Assembly (NCBI GenBank): GCA_958405195.1
Contig: CATYDM010000003.1
Location: forward strand, 1 to 64,000
Length of the DNA: 64,000 nt
Source of the DNA: an uncultured Collinsella sp.
GTDB taxonomy: Bacteria; Actinomycetota; Coriobacteriia; Coriobacteriales; Coriobacteriaceae
Direction: 5' to 3'
Below are positions 44,674 to 53,378 of the stretch, in pieces. The notes under the pieces were generated by a model. The model was not told where the DNA came from, did no database searches, and was given only the letters and a program-made list of their open reading frames with translations. The translations under genes were made by a program, and so were the position numbers. The stretch's first letter is position 1, and every line of letters starts with the position of its first letter.

Positions 44674-45594
44674 ATGCGTATTGTTTTTATGGGTACGCCT
44701 GATTTTGCTGTGCCTTCGCTGGTTTCGCTTGTCGAGGCTGGAAACGAGATTGCGCTTGTTGTTACTCGTCCCGATGCTGTTCGTGGGCGTGGTAAAAAGT
44801 TGGAGCCGTCTCCTGTTAAGGCTAAGGCACTTGAGCTAGAGTTGCCCGTTATTGAGGCTAATCGTATGACGGCCGAGGTTGTTGAGGCTCTCCAAGCTGC
44901 GCAAGCCGATATTTTCTGTGTGGCTGCTTATGGTTGCATTTTGCCCGATGAGGTTCTTCACATGGCGCCGCTTGGTATTGTGAATGTTCATGCGTCTTTG
45001 CTGCCTCGTTGGCGTGGCGCCGCTCCTATTCAGCGTGCGATTCTTGCTGGTGATGAGGTTGCTGGCGTTTCCATTATGCGCATTGGACATGGCGTGGATA
45101 CTGGTGCTTATTGTGCTCAGGCTTCCACGTCGGTTTCCGGTAAGAACGCTGAGGCGCTGACCATGGAGCTTGGTGAGCTTGGCGGCAAACTGCTTGCCGA
45201 TACGCTTCCTTCTCTTGCCGATGGCACCGCCGTGTGGACTGAGCAGGATGAGTCGCTCGTCACTCATGCTGCCAAGATTTCCAAGCTGGAGATGCGTCTG
45301 GATCCGCAGATGGCTGCGCTCGATTGCGTGCGTCATGTGCTCGCTTCGTCCGATACCGCGCCTGCTCGTTGCGTGATTGCCGGCAAGACCGTGCGTGTGC
45401 TCGATGCTGCGCTGGCCGATGTTTCGCTTGGCAAGGGCGGCGTTGACGTTAAGAATAAGCGTGTTTTCCTTGGCCTTTCCGATGGTGCGGTTGAACTGCT
45501 CGAGGTTAAGCCCGATGGCAAGCGTGCCATGGCCGCTTCTGCTTGGGCTGCTGGGCTGCAAGGCGCCGATCTTATCTGGGGTGTTTTGTCATGA
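44674..45594 (+). CDS. fmt: Methionyl-tRNA formyltransferase
   Basis: A 306-residue enzyme that formylates initiator Met-tRNA. N-terminal MRIVFMGTPDFAVPSL, the VRGRGKKLEPSPVK loop, NVHASLLPRWRGAAPIQRAI with the catalytic Asn/His region, and MRIGHGVDTGAYC are typical; a C-terminal tRNA-binding domain follows. Codon use in the first half is strikingly T-ending (GTT, GAT, CTT) compared with its C/G-ending neighbours, noted by eye. ATGA overlap with rsmB. Confidence 0.95.
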   Translation: MRIVFMGTPDFAVPSLVSLVEAGNEIALVVTRPDAVRGRGKKLEPSPVKAKALELELPVIEANRMTAEVVEALQAAQADIFCVAAYGCILPDEVLHMAPLGIVNVHASLLPRWRGAAPIQRAILAGDEVAGVSIMRIGHGVDTGAYCAQASTSVSGKNAEALTMELGELGGKLLADTLPSLADGTAVWTEQDESLVTHAAKISKLEMRLDPQMAALDCVRHVLASSDTAPARCVIAGKTVRVLDAALADVSLGKGGVDVKNKRVFLGLSDGAVELLEVKPDGKRAMAASAWAAGLQGADLIWGVLS

Positions 45595-46991
45595 GCAAGC
45601 TGTCTCCCGCGCGCAAGCTTGCACTCGATGTGCTGATGGAGGCCGATCGCCGCGGCATGTATGCGCGCGACGTGCTGTCCTCTCGCGCATCGGCCGAGGC
45701 TATTGACCAGCGCGATTCCGCTTTTGCAGCTCGCTTGGCGCTTGGTGTGGCCGCCACGCAGGGTATTTTGGACGAGCTGCTCGACCAGTTTCTCGATAAG
45801 CCTAAAAAGGTTGCGGCGCGTGTTCGCATGGCGCTTCGTATCTCGGCCTTCGAGATGCTCTATCTGCATACGCCTGGTCGCGTTGCGGTGAGTCAGGGCG
45901 TTGAGCTGGTGCGCAGCGGAGCTAAGTCTGCCGCCGGTTTGGCCAATGCCGTGCTGCATAAGGTCGCGGACAACGTTGAGGACTTTGCCACGGCGTCCGA
46001 TGTAGATGAGTCTGAGCGACGCCTGGTTCGTCTGTCGCGCCTGATGGGACTGCCGCGTTGGCTGTGCGCTCGCATTATGGCATCGTTCGACACTCCAGAG
46101 GGTGCGCTTAACTTTGCCGGCAATCTGGCCCCCGCGCCACTGGCCCTGCATGAGAACGCCTTTGCGATCAAGCCCGATCCGTATATCTCGCAGCTCGTCG
46201 CGCCTGTCTTCCCGGGCTGCCATGCCCCGGTTGATGCCCAGGTTACCGTTGCTTCGGGTGTGTTTGAGCGTGCTGCCGCGGTGGCCTCGGACCTTAACGC
46301 GCAGCTTATCGCCACAGCTGCCACGCGCCCTGGTAGCTGTCTTGAGATTGGTGCCGGTCGTGGCACCAAGACCTATGTGATGATGTGTCAGGCCAAGCGT
46401 GCGGGGTATGAGCGTCAGCATACGGCGCTCGATTTGCATGATCGCAAGTGTGACCTGAATCTTGCTCGCCTGCATAAGGCGGGTATTCAGGGCGTTCGCA
46501 CGGTTTCGGGTGATGCCTGCGAGCTTGATGAAGTATTGACGTCGTTTGATGCCATGCTTGGCAAGCCGGTTAAGTTCGACACGGTCTTTATCGATGCGCC
46601 GTGTTCGGGCACCGGCACCATGCGCCGTCATCCCGAGATCCCGTGGCGCCTGACCGAAAAGGATGTGACGGTTGAGCTGCCTAAACTGCAGCTGACGATG
46701 CTCAAGGAGGCTGCTGCGCGCGTGGCTTCCGGCGGCGAGCTCATCTATGCGACGTGTTCTGTCTTCGACGAGGAGAACACGCAGGTGGTGGACGCTTTCC
46801 TGAACTCTCCCGAGGGCACCGGTTTTAGCTTGGAGCCGCTCTCCGAGGCGCTGATTCTGCAACTCCCCGAGTTCGATCAGGCCAAGAAGCTCGTATCCGT
46901 ACGTCAGAACGATCGAGGCCTCTTCCAAAGCGTGCCGGTAAACGCCGACTCCTACGACGGCCACTTCTGCGCCCGCCTGGTCCGTAAGTAA
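45591..46991 (+). CDS. rsmB: 16S rRNA m5C967 methyltransferase
   Basis: A 466-residue RsmB/Sun protein. The N-terminal 150 residues form a NusB-like RNA-binding domain (ARKLALDVLMEADRRG ... LRISAFEMLYL). The C-terminal SAM domain has CLEIGAGRGTKTYVMM, FIDAPCSGTGTMRRHPEIPW with the PC motif, and LIYATCSVFDEEN with the catalytic TC motif. Starts in an ATGA overlap with fmt, as in many bacteria. A 69-nt palindrome begins 6 bp after its stop. Confidence 0.95.
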   Translation: MSKLSPARKLALDVLMEADRRGMYARDVLSSRASAEAIDQRDSAFAARLALGVAATQGILDELLDQFLDKPKKVAARVRMALRISAFEMLYLHTPGRVAVSQGVELVRSGAKSAAGLANAVLHKVADNVEDFATASDVDESERRLVRLSRLMGLPRWLCARIMASFDTPEGALNFAGNLAPAPLALHENAFAIKPDPYISQLVAPVFPGCHAPVDAQVTVASGVFERAAAVASDLNAQLIATAATRPGSCLEIGAGRGTKTYVMMCQAKRAGYERQHTALDLHDRKCDLNLARLHKAGIQGVRTVSGDACELDEVLTSFDAMLGKPVKFDTVFIDAPCSGTGTMRRHPEIPWRLTEKDVTVELPKLQLTMLKEAAARVASGGELIYATCSVFDEENTQVVDAFLNSPEGTGFSLEPLSEALILQLPEFDQAKKLVSVRQNDRGLFQSVPVNADSYDGHFCARLVRK

Positions 46992-46996
46992 CTACT

Positions 46997-47065
46997 AAGT
47001 TGCGGTGAAATAGGGATTGAATAGCGGCTTCTACCCGCCAAACAGTCCTTATTTCACCGCAACTC
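46997..47065. repeat. 69-nt palindromic element, copy B
   Basis: A 15-bp perfect inverted repeat (46998-47012 and 47050-47064, AGTTGCGGTGAAATA), extended by further pairs, lies immediately after the rsmB stop. Termini and total length equal those of the element at 30660-30728; the interior differs. As there, the flanking genes converge. Confidence 0.85.
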
Positions 47066-47094
47066 ATAGAGCCACCTGCAACACAAAGAAATAG

Positions 47095-47120
47095 CCCCGC
47101 GATCGGCGTTGATCGCGGGG
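47095..47120 (-). terminator. Hairpin terminator of the zinc-ribbon gene
   Basis: A perfect 10-bp stem CCCCGCGATC / GATCGCGGGG (6-nt loop), 11 bp after the fmdB-type stop on the minus strand, followed there by a T-rich stretch (CTATTTCTTT). Confidence 0.75.
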
Positions 47121-47131
47121 CCGCGTTGTTT

Positions 47132-47368
47132 CTAGTGGTTATGCGGGCAGTTGGCGCAGCAGCCGCTGGTGGCGCTGGTGCTGGAGCCGCCGCTTCGCTG
47201 GTCGGTGTTGTAGAAACCGCTACCCTCAAATTTAATGCCGCTGGCCGAGAACGTCTTGGCCGCCGGGGCACCGCAGCTCGGGCACACGACCTCGGGAGTC
47301 TCGGACATGGGATGCTCAACCTCAAACACGTTGCCGCAGCTCGAGCACTTGTAATCGTAGCGCGCCAT
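47132..47368 (-). CDS. FmdB-family zinc-ribbon protein
   Basis: A 78-residue protein starting MARYDYKCSSCGNVFEV, with CxxC (CSSCG) and a second CPSCG pair, the FmdB putative regulatory zinc ribbon. A Ser/Gly-rich linker leads to a C-terminal CCANCPHNH cluster that could bind a second metal. Family function is poorly known. ATG with AAAAGGAAG upstream. Single-gene unit between two hairpins. Confidence 0.88.
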   Translation of the reverse strand: MARYDYKCSSCGNVFEVEHPMSETPEVVCPSCGAPAAKTFSASGIKFEGSGFYNTDQRSGGSSTSATSGCCANCPHNH

Positions 47369-47391
47369 AAATACTTCCTTTTCAGCACAAA

Positions 47392-47413
47392 GCGGGCAGA
47401 TTACTCTGCCCGC
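47392..47413 (-). terminator. Terminator after the GH13-GH77 gene
   Basis: A perfect 9-bp stem GCGGGCAGA / TCTGCCCGC with a 4-nt loop, followed on the minus strand by a TTTGTG tail, 45 bp after the stop of the upstream gene. Confidence 0.7.
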
Positions 47414-47457
47414 AACAATTCAAACGTCTGTAACTGTACCCTATATCGGGGGTTTTA

Positions 47458-50400
47458 TCACGCTTCGCCCCAGAATCTATGGTTGTTGCGCAGGAGCCGC
47501 GCGGTTTTGCCCTCGGCGGCTGCAATGTCCGCCTCGTCAGCCTGCCAGGTCCAGTTGCCCGTGGCCACGCCCGGCACGTTCATGCGTGCGTCGTCGCCCA
47601 GCCCCAGCACGTCCTGCAGCGGCATCATCACCAGGGGAGCGTCGCTTGCTAGCGCGTCGCTCGTCAGCTTGGCCGCCACCTCAACACCGCTCGGCTCGTC
47701 GCCGCCCGCAAAGGAATGCGTGCACCAACCGGCCAGCGTCGACGTATCGTGCGTCGAGGTGTACAGAATCTTGCCGGGCGTGGGATGCACACCGCAACGA
47801 ACGTCGTAGTCGCTAAACTCCAGCACGTCCATGCCGGGGAAGCCGCAGGTCGAAGCCATGGCGCGAACACCGGGCGTCAAATAGCCCAAGTCCTCGGCGA
47901 TAAAGTTGAGTGGCCCCAGCTCGTCATAGGCGGTCTGGAACAGGTCCTTGCCCGGTCCTGCCAGCCAGCGGCCGTCGGCGCAAGCCTTGCCCGCGGGGAT
48001 ACTAAAGTAGCTGTGGAATCCCAGGAAGTGATCCAGACGCACGCGGTCGTAGAGCGAGAATGCGCGGCGCAGGCGATCCATCCACCAGCTATAGCCGTTC
48101 TGTTTCATGTGGTCCCAGCGGAACGTCGGGTTGCCCCACACCTGGCCCTCGGGCGCAAAGTTGTCGGGCGGCGCACCGGAAATCTCAATCGCCTTGCCGG
48201 TATCGGACAGCCAGAAGTTCTCGGGCTCGCTCCACGCGTCTGCCGAATCGTCGGACACGTACATAGGAATATCGCCGATAACCTCAATGCCCTTCTTGTG
48301 CGCATAGTTCATGAGCTCGCACCAAGCCAGGTCAAAGCGGTACTGCATGTACGCCTGAAGCTCGGCCTCGTTGTGGAAGCGCTTGTCGTCGATCAGATGC
48401 TCGTTGTAGCGCGCGACATCTGCCGGCCAATCGTGGCGCGACTCGCCCTCAAAGTACTTCTTAACGGCCATGTAGACGCAGTATTTCTCGAGCCAATCGG
48501 CATTGCGATGCTTAAACGCTGTGTACAGCGGATCGGCATCCTCGCCGCCGCGAGCCTTCCAGGTCTCAAAGTCGGCGGCCAGCTCCTCGTGACTCTCGGG
48601 TAGCAGGTCGATATTGCCTGCAAAGGCCGAAGGACCGGCGTAAGGGGAGCGGAAGAAGTCCGTGGGGTTGACGGGGAGAACCTGCCAGTAGCGCATGCCC
48701 ATGGCGGCCAGATGGTCGATAAAGCGACGCGTGGGCGCGCCGATCGTACCGGGCTTGCCGTCGTCGGTCGGCACCGATGTGATATGGCACACAACACCCG
48801 CACCGTGATCAAGCGGCTCCTGCAGGCGCTGCTCGGCATGGTGATAAATGATCGACGAGCCCAGCGGATACAGATCGAGCGTGACCGTGCCGTTGTGAAT
48901 CTCGCACTCGTGACCGCTGATCACGTCACTTGCACATTCGCCGAGCGCCGGAATCGTCACGCGGTGTGAATTGCGCAGGCTGCGGTTGATGATGACGGTC
49001 GCGGACTCGCCGTCTTTACCGGTGCGCGTATAAGCGAGTACTTCGTCATTGAGCGCAAAGGCCTTGATTTCACCGTCGATCATAAACGGCAACGCGCGGC
49101 GCACAGCAGATGCGTTCTTGACGATCGCAAACGTATCGAAGTCGTGCAGGTTTTCCTTGGTCGGCATGGTGCGACGATTGCCCGGATCGGTGAGTCCCTC
49201 AAGGCCGTACTCGTCGCCATAGTAAATCGAAGGCACACCCGGGAACGTCATCTGCATGAGCGTCGCGAGCCAAAAACGGCTCTTGGCAAGGCCCATCGCG
49301 TTCTCGTCCAGACGCCATTTGCTGCGCTCGGACTCGGGCAGCTGCGACTCGTCGGGGCCGCCGCCGAGCACCGAGATAATGCGCGGACGGTCGTGGCTCG
49401 AAAGCAGGTTAAGTGCGCAAGACAGGGCCTCACGCGGATAGTTCTCGCGTAGGGTCTCGATATCCTCGGCAGCTTGGTAGGCGTTTTTGTAGCCCATCAA
49501 AAAGCCGATGACCATGTCGCGGAAGGGGTAATCCATAGCGGAGTCCAGCTCGGAGCCCTGCAGGTAGCGGCGCAGATGGCCGTAGCTAATCTTATTGGAG
49601 GCGTCCTCCCAGACTTCGCCGAGCAGCAGTGCATCGGGCTTTTCGGCAAGTACGGCCTTTTTGATCTCGGTCAGGAAATCGTCCGAAAGCTCGTCAGCCA
49701 CATCCAGGCGCCAGCCGTGAGCGCCGGCGCGCAGCCATTTACGAATGACGCCGTCCTTGCCCAGGAGCCGCTCGCGTACTAGTTCAGAGCTCTCATTGAT
49801 GGCGGGCATATTGCCCACGCCCCACCAGCAGTCGTACGAGCCGTCCTCGTGGAAATAAAACGCATCGCGCCACGGAGAGTCCTCGCTCTGCCACGCGCCG
49901 ACACCGGGATAGTTGCCATAGCGGTTGAAGTAGATCGAATCGTCGCCCGTGTGGTTGAACACACCGTCCAGAATGATGGAAATGCCCAGCCTCTCGGCCG
50001 CCTCGCACAGTTCAGTAAAGTCCTGCTCGGTGCCCAGAATCGGATCGATCTTGGTGTAATCGGCGGTGTCGTAGCGGTGGTTGCTCGCGGCTTCAAAAAT
50101 GGGGTTGAGGTAGATGGCTGTAAAGCCCAGCTCGGCGATGCGAGGCAGGTCTTCCTGGATACCCTTGAGCGATCCGCCATAAAAGTCCCAGGTCTTGATG
50201 GAGCCGTCCTCGGCGCGCTCGTACACAGGTGGCTCGTTCCAGTCCTCGACCATGCGGCGCTGAATGCCCTTACGCGGTTTTTCGACCTCGGCCAGCGTGC
50301 GCTCGCGCCAGTGCTCGTCGCGGGCGTAGCGGTCGGGGAAGATCTGGTACACCATGCCGCGCTCGTACCAGGTGGGGCGGTTCGCGCGGTGCTTGTAGAC

Positions 50401-50754
50401 GGTAATCTGGAAGGACGGCACCTCGGCGTAGTCGTAGGTTACGCCTTCGCCGCCGGTGCGTCCCTGCGGTGCGCCCAAGCGGACCTCGGGCTGGCCTTCG
50501 ATATTGCAGATAAAGCTGTACCAGATAAGACATGGTTCAGTGCACTTGAGTTCTACACTAAATATGCCGTCGCCCTCGTGCGTCATGGGATACAGAGACT
50601 CACCGATCTCATCGACCCAGGTGCGCAGCGTAAGCGTTGCCTGCGCGGGATCGGCATCCTCCAGAATCACGGAGAGCGAAAGGGTAGTTCCTGTGGTCAC
50701 AGCGCCAAACGGAGTGCGAAACTGCGGCAGACGGCTGTTGTGTATCAATCTCAT
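47458..50754 (-). CDS. Fused GH13 alpha-glucan hydrolase (neopullulanase/maltodextrinase-like) and GH77 4-alpha-glucanotransferase
   Basis: A 1098-residue cytoplasmic fusion. Residues 1-115 look like an N-terminal beta domain. The GH13 barrel (about 125-540) has VYQIFPDRYARDE, ILDGVFNHTGDDS, GWRLDVADE with the nucleophile Asp near 351, LLGEVWED with the acid Glu, and NLLSSHDRPR. A beta domain follows to about 640. The C-terminal half is GH77/MalQ: CHITSVPTDDGKPG, WQVLPVNPTDFFRSPY, IGDIPMYVSDDSADAW, VRLDHFLGFHSYF with the nucleophile, and FIAEDLGYLTPGV with the Glu. Both parts look catalytically complete. It would debranch or cut maltodextrins and disproportionate the products. First gene downstream of glgA; no strong ribosome site; two GTTTACC-type half-sites lie upstream. 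Confidence 0.92.
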   Translation of the reverse strand: MRLIHNSRLPQFRTPFGAVTTGTTLSLSVILEDADPAQATLTLRTWVDEIGESLYPMTHEGDGIFSVELKCTEPCLIWYSFICNIEGQPEVRLGAPQGRTGGEGVTYDYAEVPSFQITVYKHRANRPTWYERGMVYQIFPDRYARDEHWRERTLAEVEKPRKGIQRRMVEDWNEPPVYERAEDGSIKTWDFYGGSLKGIQEDLPRIAELGFTAIYLNPIFEAASNHRYDTADYTKIDPILGTEQDFTELCEAAERLGISIILDGVFNHTGDDSIYFNRYGNYPGVGAWQSEDSPWRDAFYFHEDGSYDCWWGVGNMPAINESSELVRERLLGKDGVIRKWLRAGAHGWRLDVADELSDDFLTEIKKAVLAEKPDALLLGEVWEDASNKISYGHLRRYLQGSELDSAMDYPFRDMVIGFLMGYKNAYQAAEDIETLRENYPREALSCALNLLSSHDRPRIISVLGGGPDESQLPESERSKWRLDENAMGLAKSRFWLATLMQMTFPGVPSIYYGDEYGLEGLTDPGNRRTMPTKENLHDFDTFAIVKNASAVRRALPFMIDGEIKAFALNDEVLAYTRTGKDGESATVIINRSLRNSHRVTIPALGECASDVISGHECEIHNGTVTLDLYPLGSSIIYHHAEQRLQEPLDHGAGVVCHITSVPTDDGKPGTIGAPTRRFIDHLAAMGMRYWQVLPVNPTDFFRSPYAGPSAFAGNIDLLPESHEELAADFETWKARGGEDADPLYTAFKHRNADWLEKYCVYMAVKKYFEGESRHDWPADVARYNEHLIDDKRFHNEAELQAYMQYRFDLAWCELMNYAHKKGIEVIGDIPMYVSDDSADAWSEPENFWLSDTGKAIEISGAPPDNFAPEGQVWGNPTFRWDHMKQNGYSWWMDRLRRAFSLYDRVRLDHFLGFHSYFSIPAGKACADGRWLAGPGKDLFQTAYDELGPLNFIAEDLGYLTPGVRAMASTCGFPGMDVLEFSDYDVRCGVHPTPGKILYTSTHDTSTLAGWCTHSFAGGDEPSGVEVAAKLTSDALASDAPLVMMPLQDVLGLGDDARMNVPGVATGNWTWQADEADIAAAEGKTARLLRNNHRFWGEA

Positions 50755-50853
50755 AGTACGGTCCAGTTCAATAGAATCATAGCCTGCGGGCCAGGGGCTT
50801 TACGCACAGGATGTAAGTATATCTGTTGTACACAGGCTGTATAAACAACATCC

Positions 50854-50896
50854 GTTTACCATCGGCGAACGGTTGTCCTAGAAAATCGTTTTACCA
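50854..50896. promoter_or_regulatory. Two GTTT(T)ACCA half-sites upstream of the GH13-GH77 gene
   Basis: GTTTACCA (50854-50861) and GTTTTACCA (50888-50896), 34 bp apart in the same orientation, about 100-140 bp before the start codon. The same sequence occurs as palindromes between glgB and the HAD gene, suggesting a common regulator of glucan metabolism. Confidence 0.45.
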
Positions 50897-50909
50897 ACTA
50901 TCTACAGAG

Positions 50910-50936
50910 AAGGGGCGCCCGGTTGGAGCGCCCCTT
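50910..50936 (-). terminator. Terminator-like hairpin after glgA
   Basis: Perfect 9-bp stem AAGGGGCGC / GCGCCCCTT with 9-nt loop, 37 bp beyond the glgA stop on the minus strand. A weak pyrimidine-rich tail (CTTCTCTG) follows. Confidence 0.65.
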
Positions 50937-50972
50937 GCTTAGGGTTTGATTGGGTTTTGGATCACCTGTGGG

Positions 50973-53288
50973 CTAGCGGCGCTTGCGGGTGGCCGTGGCC
51001 TTGCGGACGGACGTCTTCTTGGACGGGGCCTTTTTCTCTGCCGGAGCGGCGGGGGAGACCGGAGTCTCCTTGGCGGGTTCTGGCTTGGCCTCTGCCTTCG
51101 GCGCCGGCTTGGCCTTTACCTCGGCCTTAGGCTGCTCTTTGGCGGCAGCGGGCTTGTCCTCGACCTTAGCCTCCGTCTTGGGAGCGGCAGTCTTAGTCGT
51201 GGTCTTCTTGGCCGTCGTCGTGCGCTTTCGCGTGGTGGTCTTGGCAGCGGGCTTGGCCTCGACGGTTGCCTCCGCCTTGGACTCGGCGGGCGTCTCCTCG
51301 ACCATGACGGCTGGCTTTGCGGCTGCCTTGGTCGTGGCGGCCTTCGTGGTCGTCGACTTCGTAGCCGTGGTCTTCTTGGCTGCCGTTGCCTTCTTGGCGG
51401 CCGTGGTCGTCTTCTTGGCAGCGGTCTTTGCCGGAGCCTTGACGGCAGGCTTGGTCTCAACGACTTCGGCCTTTACCTCGGGAGCAGCCTCGGCTTCGGC
51501 GGCCTTCTTGGCAGAGGCGGTCGTGCGCTTGCGCGTGGTCGTTGCCTTGGCAGCAGTCGTCTTTGCTGCGGCGGTCTTGGTGGCAGCAGCCTTGGCCGTC
51601 GTAACCTTCTTGGCGGTCGTCTTGCGGGTCGTAGTCTTCTTAGCTGCGGGCTTTGCAGCGGGCTTGACCTCGGCCTCTGCCTCAGGAACAACCTCAGCCT
51701 TCCCCTCAGGCTTGGCCTTTGCGGGCTCAGCCTCAACCGGCTTCTCCTCGACCTTGGGCTCCTCTGCGGCCACCGGCTCTGCAACAGCCTCAGGCTCGTC
51801 GACAACAGCTGCCGGCCTCTCAATCTCCGGATGCATAAAGAAGTACAGATCCAGATACTTATCGGCCGAGCGTGTCCAGCTAAAGTCCTGGCTCATGGCC
51901 TGCGTGACCAGCTGGTTCCAGGCGTCACGGTTATCCCAGAACAGACGCGCCGCGCGGAATACCGCATCGCCCATCTCGTCGCCGTTAAAGTTGCTAAACG
52001 AAAAGCCCGTGCCCTCGCCGGTAAACTCGTTATACGGGATCACGGTGTCCTTCAGGCCACCGGTCTCGCGCACGATGGGCAGGGTGCCGTAGCGCATGGC
52101 GATGATCTGCGACAGGCCGCAGGGCTCAAACTTCGAAGGCATGAGGAACATGTCGGCGGCAGCATACATGCGCTGTGACAGCGCCGGATCGAACTCGATG
52201 CGTGCGGCCATGGTGCCGGGGTACTTGTCCTGGAAGTAGCGCAGGCCGTCCTCGTAGTCGCGGTCGCCGGTGCCCAGCACCGCCACTTGCACGCCACCGG
52301 CCAAGATGCGGTCGAGAGCGTACATGACCAGGTCCAAGCCTTTCTGGCGCGTCAGACGCGTGACCATGACCATAAGCGGACGGTCGTCGCGAACCTCGAG
52401 CCCCAGCTCTTCCTGTAGCTTGGCCTTGCACACGGCCTTGCCAGAACGGTCCTCCACGGTGTAGTTGGCGGCAATGCGCTTGTCGGTCGCCGGGTCAAAG
52501 CCCGCGACGTCGATGCCATTCAAAATGCCCTGCAGTGCGTACGAACGTTCGCGCAGAACGCCGTCCAGGCCCTCGCCAAATTCGGGCGTCTGGATCTCGT
52601 TGGCATAGGTGGGGCTCACCGTAGTGATGGCGTCGGCATAGCGCAGGGCGCCCAGCATGTAGTTGATGCTGCAGGCGTCGCAACGCAGCTGCGAGGCGGC
52701 CGCGGGAATATGCGCCACACCCAGGATGTCCTCCATCACGGTGTCGCTAAACTGGCCCTGGAACGCCACATTGTGGATCGAGAACACGGTCTTGACGCGG
52801 TCGTACAGCGGCAGGCCCTGGTAGAACTCGCGCAAGAACACGGGCGCCAGTGCCGTCTGCCAGTCGTTGCAGTGCAGGATGTCGCACTCAAAGCCGGCGG
52901 GCAGGTGCTGCAGGCTCTCGGTGATGGCCTTGGAGAAGAACGCAAAGCGCTCGCCGTCGTCAAAGAAACCGTACGGATAGTCGCGCGCAAAGTAGCGCTC
53001 GTTGTCGATGAACATATACGTGACGCCGTCGTGCTCGAGCTTCTCGAGTCCGCAGTACTCGTTGCGCCAGCCTAGGCTCACGTAAAAGTCGGAGAAGTGC
53101 TCCATCTGCGCCTTGTACTCGTCCTTGATGGTGGCGTACTTGGGCACCATCACGATAACCTCGGCGCCGGCGCGTACAAGCGCCGCAGGCAGCGAGCCCG
53201 CCACGTCGCCCAGGCCACCGGTCTTTACAAACGGTGCGCACTCGGCCGAGGCAAACACGATCTGCATCTTTTTGCTGGAATCAGCCAT
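50973..53288 (-). CDS. glgA: Glycogen synthase (ADP-glucose type) with long histone H1-like tail
   Basis: A 771-residue protein. The first ~485 residues are a complete GT5 glycogen synthase: IVFASAECAPFVKTGGLGDV with the KTGGL ADP-glucose motif, ILHCNDWQTAL, VSPTYANEIQ, VMVTRLTRQKGLD and PSKFEPCGLSQIIAMRYGTLP. From about residue 490 a 285-residue low-complexity tail follows. It begins acidic and Pro-rich (EPEAVAEPVAAEEP) and becomes Lys/Ala/Thr-rich (AKKTTTRKTTAKKVTTAKA and similar repeats), like histone H1 or mycobacterial HupB tails. Typical bacterial GlgA ends near 480 residues. The start MADSSKKMQ follows GGGAG; an ATG four codons upstream lacks a site. The tail may bind nucleic acid, polyphosphate or membranes (inference). 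Confidence 0.94.
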   Translation of the reverse strand: MADSSKKMQIVFASAECAPFVKTGGLGDVAGSLPAALVRAGAEVIVMVPKYATIKDEYKAQMEHFSDFYVSLGWRNEYCGLEKLEHDGVTYMFIDNERYFARDYPYGFFDDGERFAFFSKAITESLQHLPAGFECDILHCNDWQTALAPVFLREFYQGLPLYDRVKTVFSIHNVAFQGQFSDTVMEDILGVAHIPAAASQLRCDACSINYMLGALRYADAITTVSPTYANEIQTPEFGEGLDGVLRERSYALQGILNGIDVAGFDPATDKRIAANYTVEDRSGKAVCKAKLQEELGLEVRDDRPLMVMVTRLTRQKGLDLVMYALDRILAGGVQVAVLGTGDRDYEDGLRYFQDKYPGTMAARIEFDPALSQRMYAAADMFLMPSKFEPCGLSQIIAMRYGTLPIVRETGGLKDTVIPYNEFTGEGTGFSFSNFNGDEMGDAVFRAARLFWDNRDAWNQLVTQAMSQDFSWTRSADKYLDLYFFMHPEIERPAAVVDEPEAVAEPVAAEEPKVEEKPVEAEPAKAKPEGKAEVVPEAEAEVKPAAKPAAKKTTTRKTTAKKVTTAKAAATKTAAAKTTAAKATTTRKRTTASAKKAAEAEAAPEVKAEVVETKPAVKAPAKTAAKKTTTAAKKATAAKKTTATKSTTTKAATTKAAAKPAVMVEETPAESKAEATVEAKPAAKTTTRKRTTTAKKTTTKTAAPKTEAKVEDKPAAAKEQPKAEVKAKPAPKAEAKPEPAKETPVSPAAPAEKKAPSKKTSVRKATATRKRR

Positions 53289-53311
53289 ATTGTCTCCCAT
53301 GTTGTTATTCG

Positions 53312-53347
53312 AGAATAGCCGCCAGGCGCGAACCGGGCGGCTATTCT
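53312..53347 (-). terminator. Hairpin between glgD and glgA
   Basis: A perfect 12-bp inverted repeat AGAATAGCCGCC / GGCGGCTATTCT with a 12-nt loop, 31 bp after the glgD stop on the minus strand. No T-run; it could be a partial terminator or an mRNA stabiliser that sets the glgA level. Confidence 0.5.
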
Positions 53348-53378
53348 ACATGTTACGAGCGATGTTGCGGTGCCAACG

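Noticed and set aside
51000..51700. Separate histone-like gene downstream of glgA
   Set aside because: The basic region is in frame and continuous with GlgA, with no internal start and ribosome site that would suggest a separate gene.
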